A stretch of DNA of 64,000 bases from the NCBI GenBank assembly GCA_029204225.1, contig CM055104.1, positions 44,418,996-44,482,995 on the forward strand, written 5' to 3'. Shown one piece after another: positions 35,701 to 43,094 of this stretch. Source of the stretch: Diphasiastrum complanatum. Taxonomy: Eukaryota > Streptophyta > Lycopodiopsida > Lycopodiales > Lycopodiaceae. Each line of letters starts with the position of its first letter. Position 1 is the first letter of the stretch. The notes under the pieces are model-generated. The model was not told where the DNA came from and searched no databases. It saw only the letters and a list, made by a program, of their open reading frames with translations. Made by a program: the position numbers and the translations under genes.

Positions 35701-38700
35701 GACTCTGAGCTTCTAGAAACATTTAGCTGTTCGATATCGAGCAAAAAGGGCTGAGACCTTTGTCAAACCGATACATCGTGGGCAACTCCAAGATAACAAT
35801 GAGGCTGCATCATCTGTATAGACCTGAAAAGGTAGATCGCAAATCCACAAATAATCAAACAATGATGTCACTACACCAAACATCATAAATGAAATGTACA
35901 TACCCTACCAAATAGATACGTCATATTATGAACAAAAAACTCGTAAGCTAAGCTGATATAATACCCAGGCAACACAAAGTCGAAAATCCAGAAGAAATAA
36001 CAATCAGAAAAGGTCAATATGTCATATTGCATCTATGACAACAAGAAAAAGTACATCGTCATGCAATTTTTTAGTTGTCTCATTGTTTGCTGCTCTTTCC
36101 TCTGCACGATATCACCTTCTCAAGGTGATGTTGTGTTCTTTGAATACTCTAGTTCAAAACTTGTTACCAGTGAACAACAAATAGGGCAGAATTTCGTTAA
36201 TGGATTCAAAGATATTTTTCCTAAAAAACTACCTAAAGAGATAGGATGGGTCTGAGTCGCCATGAGATGGACCTCTTTTTTTGGAAAATAAAAAAGATGG
36301 GAGTATTCACACGTGTAATGATTATAAAGGGTTTGGATAAGGTTATCGTAAAAAGTAAATATTCGTTACCAAGAATGAACAATTTTATAGACAAACTTGT
36401 GGAGATAAATACTTTAATAAGATCTGTCTCAGAGCAGGATATCATCGAATTGGGATCCATCGCAGTTATGTTACTAAGACTGGATTCGAACACCCAGTTT
36501 GGCCATTATGAATTTAAAGTTTTACCGTTTGGTTTAACTAATGCTCTTGCTACCTTTAAAGGCATGAATTTATTTTGTCCATATCTGGAGAAATTTGTGG
36601 TGGTGTTCTTAGATGAAAATTTCATCTATAGTAAGGCACTTGTGCAACATGTCAAGCATCTCCATGCTGTACTAGAAATTCTTAGGCAGGAGAAGCTGTA
36701 TGCGAAAGAATCTAAATACAAATTCTTAAGACATGGGTTACTACATCTTGGGCATAAAATTACTTCGAATGGATTGAAGATCGACGACAAGATTAAGATA
36801 GTAATTGAATGGCTGGTTCCTAGAATTATCAGGTAGTTAGTCTTTCTTGGATATTATGGTTTTCTATTGGAAATTTATTGAGAATGATGCTAAAGTAGCA
36901 GCACCCCTTGCTTCTGAAGGGGGTGAGAAGTAAGAAAGGAAGGCCTAATCCGCCTATTGTATGGAATGAACAATTCAATGAAAGGTTTTAAGCTCTCAAG
37001 GAACTGATTATTTTGGCTCCCATTTTATTATTTGCGGATCCAAACAAACCTTATGTTGTGAAAACCGACGCAAGTGATTTTGCAATTGCAGAGGGTAACC
37101 AATGGCTTTCGAAAGTAAGATGTTGACTGATTTTTAGATGAGATACATAACTCTGGAGAAGGAACTATTTGCTATAGAGCATGCACTTAAAACTTGGCAT
37201 CACTATCTTTATGGTAGCAAATTTATGGTGTGTACTGACCACAACACAATCACCCTGATTCAGGGGTGGTAAGGCTACCTGGGCTGAGTGGATGCAAGAA
37301 TTCGATTATGAGAACTGATATATGAATGTTGCTACTAATCAGGTGGCTGATGCTCTCCGTCGAGTAGGTGAAGCTAATCAACTTTCCTTCATAGTTATTT
37401 CGACATATTTTCACCTTTCACTAAAAGGACTTTGTAAGATAAGTTTCTACTTTGGTTATTTATGGCAGGAAGTAGAAACAAGTACCATGCACAACAGCGA
37501 TACGACCGTTTTGCAAGATCCTCCGTCCAATGAGAAGGGTAAAAAGGTAGGAAATCGGTTTTCCATCTGAAATGAACTTCCGTTCAGAAATGGAAAGATA
37601 TGTGTGCCTAATTGTGACACTGTTTAAGCACAAAATCCTATATGAGTGTCATTATACACATGTGATGGGCACCCCAGATACATAAGACACTTGATTTAGT
37701 GCAAAGGGACCTCTATTTGCCAAACATGAAATCTTTTGTAGAATCATATGTCTTGAACTATAGGCAATGCAAGCTTACAAACGCTAAACATCTGCAGTTC
37801 CATCCACTAGAGATTCCAGATAAAAGATAGGACAATATATCTTGAGGATTCTAGAGTAGGTCTTCCAAGGACATAGAAAGGTCATGATGTTATTTGAGTG
37901 ATAGTTGATTGACTTACCAAGTTAGCTACCTTTTTCCTATGAAGAGCCCTTCTAGTGCATCTGACTTGGTTCAGATATTTGTAGAGCATCTATTTTAAGT
38001 CTACGACTTTCCAAAAAACATAGCAAGTGTTCGTAATTTGAACTTCACTGATGATTTCTGTTCTCTATTTGACCTTTAGATTCAAGATGATCAAAAGAAC
38101 TAAAACTAAGTGATTTCTTCGATTTCTCCATATGACCTTTAGATTCAAATTAATCATACTATGGAGGATATGCTTCAAGCATATGTTTCCAATAAGTAGT
38201 CTCAATGGGAAAGGTTCATTCTCCTTATTGAGTTTGCTTTATAAGCATTCGGCCAAAGATTTCAGCCCATTTATGCTTATGCATCCAATCTAGATGGCAC
38301 CATTTACCAATATCTAAGGATACCCAAGGACTTGAATATAATGCATTTTGGGAAGCATCATTAGCTATCTACAAGGTACTGTGGACCTTACAAGACAATA
38401 AAAAGAGTCAAATTTTTAGCTTATCAATTAGAACTCCCCGAAAGAACTAAACTGCATCAATTTTGAAGTCATATCATTGAGCTAGTGCATTTTTGTGAAC
38501 AAACCTTTCAACAAGTCAATCAAGGATCCAATTTTCCTAGTTTGACATTCATAGGATGGCCAACATCTGAATTGAATTAGTAGACATGAGAGAAGCTCAC
38601 TTTTGAGATTGATATTATAGCAAAGGGCTGGAAAATCCAAACTAAGCGTGAAAAACATCTATCGAAAACTACGATGCAACGTGACGAAAATGCTGATGAT

Positions 38701-39154
38701 CAAAGGCTTACCAATCATTAGGAGAAAACTTGAAAGATTAAGAACTTTCCAAGGGAAAATATGGATCCATTACGACAATACAGTAAGAATAAAGAACATT
38801 CATTGGAAAGTAGATGCAACTTGAGGAAATTGTTGACAAAGGTCTACCAACCACTAAGAGAGGACACTTGAAAGATTAAGGCTTTTACAGAAAAATAAAT
38901 TGTATATTGAGCTAACAAAAAACAATCACTTTGAGTTTTAAAACACCAAAAGAATGAGAACCTAGTCATGATTGTTAGCATACAATAAGTTTAAAGGTTT
39001 ACTCTACTTGAATACTTACAGCAGAAGCGAACTTTACAAGCACAAGTGTGATAGTTTGGTTGTAGGTATCCCCATGCTTCTTTTGCGTCACTTGGTCCAA
39101 TCCTACATAGTCCACATATGTATCCATAAATGTTCCATTGATAAACTTAGCCAT
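7496..39154 (-). CDS. Class 3 lipase (alpha/beta hydrolase), nine exons over 31.7 kb
   Basis: This is a lipase_3-family hydrolase, expected to cleave ester bonds of acylglycerols or related lipids. Exons joined on the minus strand: 39154-39020, 35823-35758, 35481-35434, 26605-26538, 24502-24430, 24174-24013, 17844-17650, 8936-8848, 7640-7496. All introns are GT-AG and every phase matches, giving 326 residues and a TAA stop. Visible landmarks are AFRGTQE before the nucleophile region, the elbow GHSMGGAM (Ser170), [18 protein letters not shown] (Asp226), YHHSAREVW (His245) and the Cys-containing tail [13 protein letters not shown]. The order matches plant secreted lipase_3 proteins. The ATG chosen at 39154 gives no signal peptide, which family members usually have. 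An upstream exon may exist: a possible acceptor lies at 39184-39183 and the frame stays open to it. Introns 1, 3, 6 and 7 are full of TEs. The gene appears intact; expression cannot be judged. Confidence 0.9.
8848..8936 (-). CDS. Lipase exon 8
   Basis: 89 bp, acceptor tgacag, donor AGCAG/gtatgt. It encodes [20 protein letters not shown] then GTGEDPDCS and two bases of an Arg codon completed in exon 9. The C-D-x-x-G-E-D-P-x-C-S motif is typical of plant lipase_3 C-termini. Confidence 0.9.
9029..9059. repeat. (TC)15 microsatellite
   Basis: Uninterrupted TC dinucleotides directly 5' of the LINE reverse-transcriptase fragment, within lipase intron 7's distal end. Confidence 0.95.
9060..9690 (+). 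pseudogene. LINE reverse-transcriptase fragment
   Basis: Translations on the plus strand show non-LTR RT motifs in order: [15 protein letters not shown] (motif A region), [18 protein letters not shown] (motif B region) and, after a frameshift near 9300, [11 protein letters not shown] (catalytic Y-A-D-D), then [10 protein letters not shown]. Frameshifts and stops break it, and neither endonuclease nor ORF1 precedes it, so it is a truncated dead copy. It lies in lipase intron 7, opposite to the gene. A LINE 5' half on the other strand sits at 20.9-22.6 kb, but nothing shows that the two were one element. Confidence 0.75.
10152..11414 (+). pseudogene. Gypsy gag and protease remnant
   Basis: The gag N-terminus ([20 protein letters not shown]) has a coiled-coil-like Glu/Leu-rich stretch. 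The frame shifts near 10440 into [19 protein letters not shown] and shifts back near 10797 into [19 protein letters not shown]. This is the retrotransposon gag fold region with its W-x-x-F...FLREFLPE motif. No CCHC zinc knuckle is present where expected (about 10970). The aspartic protease follows as [16 protein letters not shown], with the catalytic Asp of the D-S/T-G-A motif replaced by Asn. The frame ends at TAG 11412-11414. Confidence 0.8.
11448..13061 (+). pseudogene. Gypsy reverse transcriptase and RNase H
   Basis: A long frame with almost complete [78 protein letters not shown] and the active site [10 protein letters not shown]. RNase H follows with [35 protein letters not shown] and DALSRMP. 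It is in the same frame as the upstream protease, separated only by TAG at 11412 and TAA at 11445. This is the best preserved retroelement coding stretch in the window, but without integrase core or gag zinc finger it is non-autonomous. Confidence 0.9.
13125..13490 (+). pseudogene. Gypsy integrase zinc-binding domain joined to C-terminal segment
   Basis: In a shifted frame the H-H-C-C domain reads [33 protein letters not shown] and YVTSC[10 protein letters not shown], with stops in place of two Gln codons. After [10 protein letters not shown] the sequence becomes the integrase C-terminal part (accatcagtaggagactagg...), skipping the whole D,D-35-E core. The remaining copy stops near 13490, where C-rich unrelated DNA begins. 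Confidence 0.8.
13491..17649. other. Lipase intron 7, no recognisable gene in this part
   Basis: 13491-13680 is C-rich, with gaacgtctaggtcgccctct resembling aacctctaggtctcccccta near 31250 beside the hAT gene, so it may be a hAT scrap. 14114-14371 has an 85-codon frame of unknown type. Between 14440 and 15250 several short plus-strand frames look like the remains of one coding sequence (for example [19 protein letters not shown] and [18 protein letters not shown]), which I cannot identify. 16500-17649 shows nothing coding. Confidence 0.4.
17650..17844 (-). CDS. Lipase exon 7, catalytic Asp and His
   Basis: 195 bp, acceptor ttgcag, donor AGAGAG/gttcgt, phase 0. It encodes [20 protein letters not shown], then [13 protein letters not shown] with the predicted catalytic Asp226, and YHHSARE with the predicted catalytic His245. 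The spacing from that His to the following Trp equals that of fungal class 3 lipases. Confidence 0.93.
18597..18823. mobile_element. hAT-type MITE, 227 bp, with 8-bp target-site duplication
   Basis: It is flanked by perfect 8-bp direct repeats CTTTATAG (18589-18596 and 18824-18831). The ends CAAAGTTCC...GGTACTTTG form terminal inverted repeats that continue as imperfect arms rich in taccacggcacc and its complement. The interior holds a poly-T, poly-G and poly-A centre, so the whole element can fold into a long hairpin. The 8-bp duplication and CA...TG ends are hallmarks of hAT superfamily elements. It encodes nothing. Confidence 0.85.
18832..19105. mobile_element. Probable second hAT-like MITE abutting the first
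   Basis: It starts immediately after the CTTTATAG repeat with catagttgcagcg, followed by repeated gaattgcaattcg, gcggatcgcaatc and, at the far end, gtgatcaaattatgattctagaatcac. The same 13-base start occurs at 30217, also followed by gattc/gaatc inverted motifs. The right end is uncertain and no clear second target repeat was found. Confidence 0.45.
19106..19520 (+). pseudogene. Degenerate Ty3-gypsy RT relic
   Basis: Short in-frame pieces match gypsy [10 protein letters not shown]-like then [47 protein letters not shown], and [12 protein letters not shown]. Stops and frameshifts are frequent. It is an older family than the chromovirus 0.4 kb downstream. Confidence 0.65.
19850..20455 (+). pseudogene. 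Chromovirus integrase C-terminus with chromodomain
   Basis: From 19855 the frame reads [20 protein letters not shown] and [20 protein letters not shown], then TAA replaces a codon at about 20001. From 20010 it is open to 20455: [34 protein letters not shown], and a chromodomain starting [11 protein letters not shown] with [17 protein letters not shown]. The C-terminal chromodomain, which can direct integration to heterochromatin, marks the element as a chromovirus. Its stop overlaps the start of the LTR. It has the same family as the copy at 9.7-13.5 kb. Confidence 0.88.
20441..20891 (+). repeat. Chromovirus 3' LTR, about 451 bp
   Basis: It begins TGTTACAAGC directly after the polypurine tract gaagagggag (20431-20440) and ends ...GAGGATAACA at 20891, giving TGTTA/TAACA inverted ends. 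LINE coding sequence resumes at once on the other side. The 5' LTR is not in the window, so target-site duplication and age cannot be read. Confidence 0.7.
20900..21553 (-). pseudogene. LINE ORF2 endonuclease domain
   Basis: An exonuclease-endonuclease-phosphatase fold in order: [10 protein letters not shown] (Asn near the start), [12 protein letters not shown] (metal-binding Glu), [12 protein letters not shown], and, after TAG/TAA stops, [15 protein letters not shown] (the G-D-F-N catalytic pair) and [12 protein letters not shown]. Such domains nick target DNA for target-primed reverse transcription. The RT that should follow is missing. Confidence 0.78.
21602..22533 (-). pseudogene. LINE ORF1 (coiled coil and RNA-binding type)
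   Basis: It begins [20 protein letters not shown] at 22533. A long heptad-rich coiled coil follows ([33 protein letters not shown]). After a frameshift near 22200 comes CLEKQVE...[13 protein letters not shown] and the ORF1 RNA-binding signature [20 protein letters not shown]. After a second frameshift near 21850 it continues [20 protein letters not shown] to [11 protein letters not shown] and a TAG at 21604-21602. This architecture fits plant LINE ORF1 proteins. Two frameshifts make it inactive. Confidence 0.7.
23017..23094. repeat. Compound microsatellite (TG)21(AG)18
   Basis: Perfect TG dinucleotides to 23058, followed without spacer by perfect AG dinucleotides to 23094. Confidence 0.97.
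23666..23741. repeat. (TC)38 microsatellite
   Basis: 76 bases of uninterrupted TC dinucleotides in lipase intron 6. Confidence 0.97.
24013..24174 (-). CDS. Lipase exon 6, nucleophile elbow
   Basis: 162 bp, acceptor ttgcag, donor CTCACG/gtagca, phase 0. It encodes [16 protein letters not shown] and the nucleophile motif [19 protein letters not shown], where the Ser of GHSMG is the predicted catalytic residue 170. The upstream intron contains a decayed copy of this exon's acceptor region (see 24168-24404). Confidence 0.93.
24168..24404. repeat. Tandem duplication copying the exon 6 acceptor of the lipase
   Basis: Two about 118-bp units: the first (about 24168-24285) begins aatccatgatgcacctgcaa, which is the first codons of exon 6 plus its ttgcag acceptor. 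The second (about 24286-24404) begins aatccatgatgcaacagcac. Both continue with aataaataa..., agctat.aatga.atcacatg.aagctta and end in a similar tacttccttgaaggaataaaat. In the distal copy the acceptor AG has been lost, so only the proximal one can be used. Confidence 0.8.
24430..24502 (-). CDS. Lipase exon 5
   Basis: 73 bp, acceptor tttcag, donor CCATG/gtaaaa. It encodes [19 protein letters not shown] then VTDAM, the conserved N-W-x-x-D-L motif after the RGT element. Phase 2 entry and phase 0 exit fit both neighbours. Confidence 0.9.
24503..28350. other. Lipase introns 4 and part of 3, no recognisable gene
   Basis: Apart from exon 4 (26605-26538) this stretch is AT-rich with only short frames. 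Frames at 25722-26125 on the plus strand are basic and unrecognised. No LTR, TIR or RT motif was found. Confidence 0.5.
26538..26605 (-). CDS. Lipase exon 4
   Basis: 68 bp, acceptor tgtag, donor AGAAG/gttggt. It encodes [20 protein letters not shown] plus ER, with two bases of a Ser codon that the first base of exon 5 completes. AFRGT is the oxyanion-side signature of the family. It is separated from exon 3 by an 8.8-kb intron holding a hAT transposase. Confidence 0.9.
28352..28632. repeat. Three diverged tandem units with cttaggtgc...aatgggctagggcgc core
   Basis: Units start near 28352, 28467 and 28553. Each begins with a gtacgata-like motif, followed by a taggtgc...ggcc.atttgg block and then a gggctagggcgc-like block, with lengths of about 115, 87 and 78 bases. 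The spacing differs because of inserted stretches, so the array is old. Confidence 0.7.
28715..28726 (-). other. Possible degenerate tRNA-iMet primer-binding site
   Basis: GCTCTAATACTA is the complement of TAGTATTAGAGC, two bases off the copia PBS TGGTATCAGAGC. No LTR ends were found beside it. Confidence 0.25.
28727..30216. other. Lipase intron 3, non-coding
   Basis: AT-rich intronic DNA with a short (TTA)n tract near 29408-29434. No coding or TE signature was recognised. Confidence 0.5.
30217..30310. mobile_element. Left end of a hAT-like MITE (catagttgcagcg family)
   Basis: It starts catagttgcagcg, identical over 13 bases to the element at 18832. Inverted gattc/gaatc motifs follow (gattctgaatcgtgattc, agaatcgcgatcccgattcg). 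The right end is not clear. Confidence 0.4.
31319..34125 (-). pseudogene. hAT-superfamily (DUF659-type) transposase gene, degenerate
   Basis: Multi-exon minus-strand gene in lipase intron 3. A truncated BED-finger remnant ([17 protein letters not shown]) is followed by a Ser/Ala-rich linker of 13-residue repeats, then DUF659 ([17 protein letters not shown]; after an intron at about 33270-33182, [20 protein letters not shown] and [16 protein letters not shown]). The next exon, 32737-32328, includes [20 protein letters not shown], then [12 protein letters not shown]. The dimerisation region has [17 protein letters not shown] and, in another frame, [16 protein letters not shown]. The last exon, 31603-31319, is an acidic tail. 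GT-AG junctions remain, but an in-frame TAG in the first exon and a one-base frameshift after HTKKRR inactivate it. Transposase would cut hAT ends giving 8-bp duplications. Terminal inverted repeats were not identified. Confidence 0.82.
33758..33913 (-). repeat. 39-bp minisatellite, four copies, in the hAT coding region
   Basis: Units start at 33758, 33797, 33836 and 33875, each 39 bases, with few substitutions. On the minus strand they encode a 13-residue period of the type [13 protein letters not shown]. The length is a multiple of three, so copy-number change preserves the frame. Confidence 0.92.
34126..34360. mobile_element. Palindromic foldback element or MITE fragment
   Basis: The arms are rich in gaaccgtacggttc and accacggttc, with inverted copies on both sides of an AT-rich centre (aattaattatttattt and aaataaataaattaatt). 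The right arm ends ggttcacaggaactatgg. The left arm is shorter and joins directly onto the hAT transposase N-terminal exon, apparently replacing its beginning. Confidence 0.6.
34361..35433. other. Lipase intron 3 proximal part, non-coding
   Basis: No TE or gene signature was recognised between the foldback element and exon 3. Confidence 0.5.
35434..35481 (-). CDS. Lipase exon 3
   Basis: 48 bp, phase 0 at both ends, acceptor tgtacag, donor TTACAG/gtactc. It encodes [16 protein letters not shown], the conserved strand before AFVGV in plant lipase_3 proteins. Confidence 0.88.
35758..35823 (-). CDS. Lipase exon 2
   Basis: 66 bp, phase 0 at both ends, acceptor ttttcag, donor ACAAAG/gtctca. It encodes [17 protein letters not shown] followed by IGLTK, matching the W-x-C-x-x-C segment that precedes the hydrolase core in this family. 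Confidence 0.85.
36115..38620 (+). pseudogene. Ty3-gypsy pol relic in lipase intron 1
   Basis: The order is that of gypsy pol: [13 protein letters not shown], then RT with [12 protein letters not shown] and [10 protein letters not shown] (the second catalytic Asp of F-L-D-D is now Glu), [12 protein letters not shown] and, in other frames, [12 protein letters not shown] (RNase H) and [14 protein letters not shown]. Around 37640-38600 there are integrase and post-integrase traces such as [10 protein letters not shown] and [12 protein letters not shown]-like pieces. Stops are everywhere. It lies opposite to the lipase gene. LTRs were not recognised. Confidence 0.78.
39020..39154 (-). CDS. Lipase exon 1 (first one found)
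   Basis: 45 codons from ATG 39154 to the donor GCTTCTGCT/gtaagt. It ends in [15 protein letters not shown], the counterpart of the YNHTLA...YASA segment of plant lipase_3 proteins, and runs in phase 0 into VYTDDAAS of the next exon. The N-terminal half is unfamiliar, and the start could instead be an internal part of an exon beginning at 39182. Confidence 0.7.
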
Positions 39155-39285
39155 GACTTGGCAATACCCAACTAGTATGCTCCTGAAATAGTTCTCTGAT
39201 CCACAAACATCTATAAGAAGGGATTACTTTTGAGAATTTTTTTTGGCATTAAGCATAGAACCAAAGCTCGTGCGATATTTAGGTC

Positions 39286-39289
<4 letters not shown>

Positions 39290-39335
<46 letters not shown>
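39290..39335. repeat. (TC)23 microsatellite upstream of the lipase ATG
   Basis: A perfect dinucleotide tract that reads (GA)n on the gene strand, 136 bases upstream of ATG 39154. Its position would fit a 5' UTR or core promoter if no further exon lies upstream. Confidence 0.95.
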
Positions 39336-39337
<2 letters not shown>

Positions 39338-39489
39338 GATCTAAGGCTTTTAACCACCATACACAGCTATTTTCATGTTTCATACATATATTGTTTCTTT
39401 GTTAGTGGTATTTGTACTTAGATTTATATTAGATGCATTTTCTTTTCCAGATTCGGATTCATGCACTCCCACTTGTTCCACACACTTGA

Positions 39490-39495
<6 letters not shown>

Positions 39496-39581
<86 letters not shown>
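39496..39581. repeat. (CT)43 microsatellite
   Basis: 86 uninterrupted bases of CT directly before the gypsy gag start region. Ser-Leu frames across it are artefacts. Confidence 0.97.
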
Positions 39582-39583
<2 letters not shown>

Positions 39584-39589
39584 CACTCT

Positions 39590-40195
39590 GTTAGCGCCCT
39601 CCCCTCCCCTCCTCCTCCTCCATGGCACAGAAAACAAGGGGGAGCCCTTGTTCCCCCATCAGTCTCCCGCCTCCCCCATCCCCCATCCCCCTCCTCTCCA
39701 CCTCCCTCCCTCCCTCCCTCTCCTTGCTGCGCAGCAGCATCCCCCCCCCTACTGTCGCATAGCAGAAGCCCCCCCTTCCCCCTCCTCACTCCCCCCTATG
39801 ATCCTCCTTCTTCCCCTCCTGTCCCCCCAAATCCCATCTCTACTGCATCTACATCAACTTTCCCCCAAGATGACCCGCAACAGACTCCTACAAATTTCAC
39901 TACTCCGGACACACCCTTCCTATCTAATACTAACTACACCACCTCCAAGTCCTTCGAAAATTTCCTAGCCTACCAACTGAAGGAGTTGAAGCAGATGTAC
40001 AGGCCTTGAAGCTAGAAATCATCCAACTACGCACAGAGAACCATCAGCTTCGACATAAATGGATAACAAGAATGCTTCCCAACCACAAGAAGAGACAATG
40101 ACGAAGATATAAGACCTGGAACAACAACTGAGCCAGCACAAAGAATCGACCAAAACATGGGCATCTCTCCTCACAAATGACAAAGGTAAGCTCAA
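39590..40195 (+). pseudogene. Ty3-gypsy gag N-terminal fragment
   Basis: Pro/Ser-rich leader followed by NFTTPDTPFLSNTNYTTSKS, then, with frameshifts around 40008, LKLEIIQLRTENHQLR and a further Gln/Glu-rich helix (LEQQLSQHKESTKTWASLL). This Pro-rich start plus coiled coil resembles chromovirus gag N-termini. It is cut at about 40195, where an opposite-strand copia fragment begins. Confidence 0.5.
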
Positions 40196-41750
40196 GAATA
40201 CCCTTGGCCCTAGAAGCATTTCCCTTTGGAAACCTTTGCCTTTGTTGTTTCCCTAGTGCACAAGCGTCACACAAATCTAAAGAAGGCTTAATGCTTGGCA
40301 GACCTACTACCATACTATTCTTGTTTAATACTTGCAAAGTTTGATAGCTCCAATGAACACAACTTTCATGCCAAAGTTTGTCATGATTTGAATTTTTGTT
40401 GGCAATGCCTCTTGAGTAGGAATGGCTCTATAAAGCTTGTAAAAAAACCCTTCTTGTGTTCCCTTGGCTACCACCTTGAGATTCTGAACTTGTCTTTCAC
40501 CAAACAGGTAGATTCATCAAACTCTACCAGCATGTTGTAATGGCACCAACAAATAGCAAGTTCTTGGCCAAATTTAGTACATGTAACACACTCTTGAATA
40601 CCTTCACCTCATCTAATGATAGCTTCCTAGAAAATGTGCCTTTGCCCTTCACCTCATGTGTACAATTGTCTGCAAGGCAAACTTGTTGACCATCACGTGT
40701 CTCCTCATAGGTATTGAACCAATGTCTATGAGGTGTCATATGCTACAAGCTCTCAGAGTCAATGTACCATCCACTAAATGTGGATTTTGATGACGAGGTT
40801 GTATGAATAGATCAAGTCCACCAAATCTCTTATTCTGCAAATTTATCAACAAAATGACCTTGTTAATTCTTACCCTTCATTTGACCACTTTGCTTCTTAC
40901 GTCATTCAAAAGCAAAATGTCCATATTTACCACAGTAGCTACAAACGTCCTTCTTCTTGAGTGTAGACAATGCATTGGTGCTTGCCTCCTCTCCAATCTA
41001 TTAGGCACTTGCTGCTTCAAGTTTTGTTTTGAGTTCTTGCCTTTCTTGTTCTGCTTCTTCTTAGAAGCAACTGCATGCTTGGCATTATCTTCCCTCTCAG
41101 AAAGCTTCTTCTTTCTTATCTCCTGTAATAGAAGACACAACTCCCCAAGGATTGGGAGTTTCTCCCTAGCTCAAAAGGTCATTACATAATCGCGATAGTT
41201 AAATGATAAACTATTCAAGACCAAAGCAACAATACTCTTGTTTCTCCAACAGAAGTAGCTGGTCCATAAGGTCCTTGAACCTAGTAATGTGATCATTGAT
41301 TGCAGCACTTGCCTCCATTTTGAAAGTATGTAACCTATTTTACAAGTAAATGAGCCTGGCTGAATCCACTACCTGAAACATCGACCTGAGAATGTTTCAT
41401 ACTTCCATTGCATCCCTTGCATTGCAAACGCGAGGAATAATGTTGTCTTTTGATTGATAACCCTGTGTACCTTTTGTCTTCTGCTTATGTAGTCCTTCAA
41501 ATTAGGTTCAGATGCAGGTACAAGCTCTCAATGTGTAACAATGTGCCAAAAATTCTTGTACATCAAGATGTTGCCTGCAATTGGAGCGATTTAGCACCTT
41601 GGCTGACATAAAGGGTCCAATTACAACATACGGGGAGCACCTACTACACCTAACAAGTGAGTGGTCTGCTCGACAAACCATAGAAGCTTGGGAAGCTACA
41701 AGGAGACTTAGATTGGTCCTATAGTCAAGCAGCCGGAGTAAAATCTTCTT
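40196..41750 (-). pseudogene. Ty1-copia gag to GAG-pre-integrase fragment
   Basis: Minus-strand order: gag with LIYLKNRLHTFKMEASAAIN-like text and HITRFKDLMDQLLLLEKQ (41400-41200); zinc knuckle CSYCGKYGHFAFE, whose final Cys codon is now TGA (about 40930); protease-linker text SLDEVKVFKSVLHVLNLAKN with NLLFVGAI; and GAG-pre-integrase LDLCDACALGKQQRQRFPKG (about 40290). The integrase body and RT are absent, so it is a truncated copy whose left side joins the gypsy gag fragment. Confidence 0.75.
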
Positions 41751-43094
41751 GCCTGTGACAAGGTTAAGTCTTTATGCCTTATTCTTTTCTATGATTGCAA
41801 GCTTCTGCTTGGTCAAAAGAACTTGATAATGATTTCTTTCAAAGTCTCTAATGATCTAACAGTGACTCTGAGTAATTGTGAATTGTCCCATAGTTCTCTT
41901 TAGCCAAACGATTTTCCAAGGAAAAAAGTTGCCTCTTTAGAGCATTTCCATAGATCGCGATGTTATACTCCTACGGGCTTTTGTGGATACTTATTGCATA
42001 TTTGAAAGCCACTTCAGTGACTTCTACATCTCTTACAATTGTGCTTGCATTCTGAGTGGAATAAGCACTAGCAAAAAAGCTCTTTGCTTGTGAGTCCTTT
42101 AGTACAATTGGTCTTGTAACATATCGACGAGTCAGCCTTTGTAATACTTCAATAATGTAGATTACTATAGAAGGCTGAAATTGTAAAAGTACGACAAGAA
42201 TCGGTGGATAACACCAGGGCACCAGCTTGTGTAAGATATGAATATGTATATTATATATATCAAGCGTGGGGAACGTTAGAAGATAGCACCTACTATCAAC
42301 TCATCATTGATAGTCAAAACCGGGCTTGGAGCTTATACAAGGAAACATTGTCTTGCTTGATCCTACTAGTCCTTGTGCTATGAAGAGCCTCCTCTAGAAA
42401 TTTGTCTAGATTTGTTGTTTTAAAGCCTCCTCAAGTGATTAATGTTTTTTTTTTTGCACAAGAATCTATGAGGTTATAGTTTGCCATCTTCTCCTAGTAT
42501 CTCTTGTATCTTTTTAGGGTCCATTGGCCATCTTCTCCTAGTATCTCTTGTATCTTTTTAGCACTCACGCCCAAGTCATATTTCTCGGGTGTATGGCACC
42601 AATCACGATGGAGTGAGATTTGTAACAATTCTCAAAACTTTCCTTTTATCAGCGTTTATAAGGCACAAAAAATCTCAAAGGGAAAAATGTGAAGGTTTGA
42701 AACATGTAGTCGGCCTTCGGTTTTCAGGATGTAGTAACAAGAGGGCACACCTACCATGCACATAGACCGCTAGACATCCTTCTCGCCGGAGTACGTTCTA
42801 TCTCCTAGAGCTTGTAAGTGACCAGTATTGAACAAATATCCAGAATAGCAAGGAAAATCATAATATTTAATAAAATAGAATTTAATACAACATAATTGTA
42901 TGGAATCAAAACTTTATTAAAAGGATAATTTTGAGGGTGTCATCCCAACTTCCAACCCAACTAAGTGGATAGAATCATCATGTGGACGCCCAACATACAT
43001 TTTTGATATTAAAGTGCCTTATGCAAGAAATAACCATCAAAGAAGGTAACTTATTATAAACAATCATATTGCTTGTGCTAAAGTACCCCTTCCA
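41751..43094. other. Region between copia gag and the unknown gene
   Basis: A minus-strand frame at 42222-41971 (83 codons, with DSQAKSFFASAYSTQNAST) is not recognised. The rest is probably leader or LTR of the neighbouring copia, but no ends were found. A 35-base unit is repeated at 42482-42561. Confidence 0.4.
42482..42561. repeat. Tandem repeat of a 35-base unit
   Basis: gccatcttctcctagtatct and the following cttgtatctttttag occur twice with a 44-base period, identical in both copies. Confidence 0.9.

Noticed and set aside
39375-40009. Long Ser-Leu or Glu-Arg repeat frames across the (CT)n tract
   Set aside because: They are translations of a microsatellite; only the part after about 39590 has retroelement gag features.
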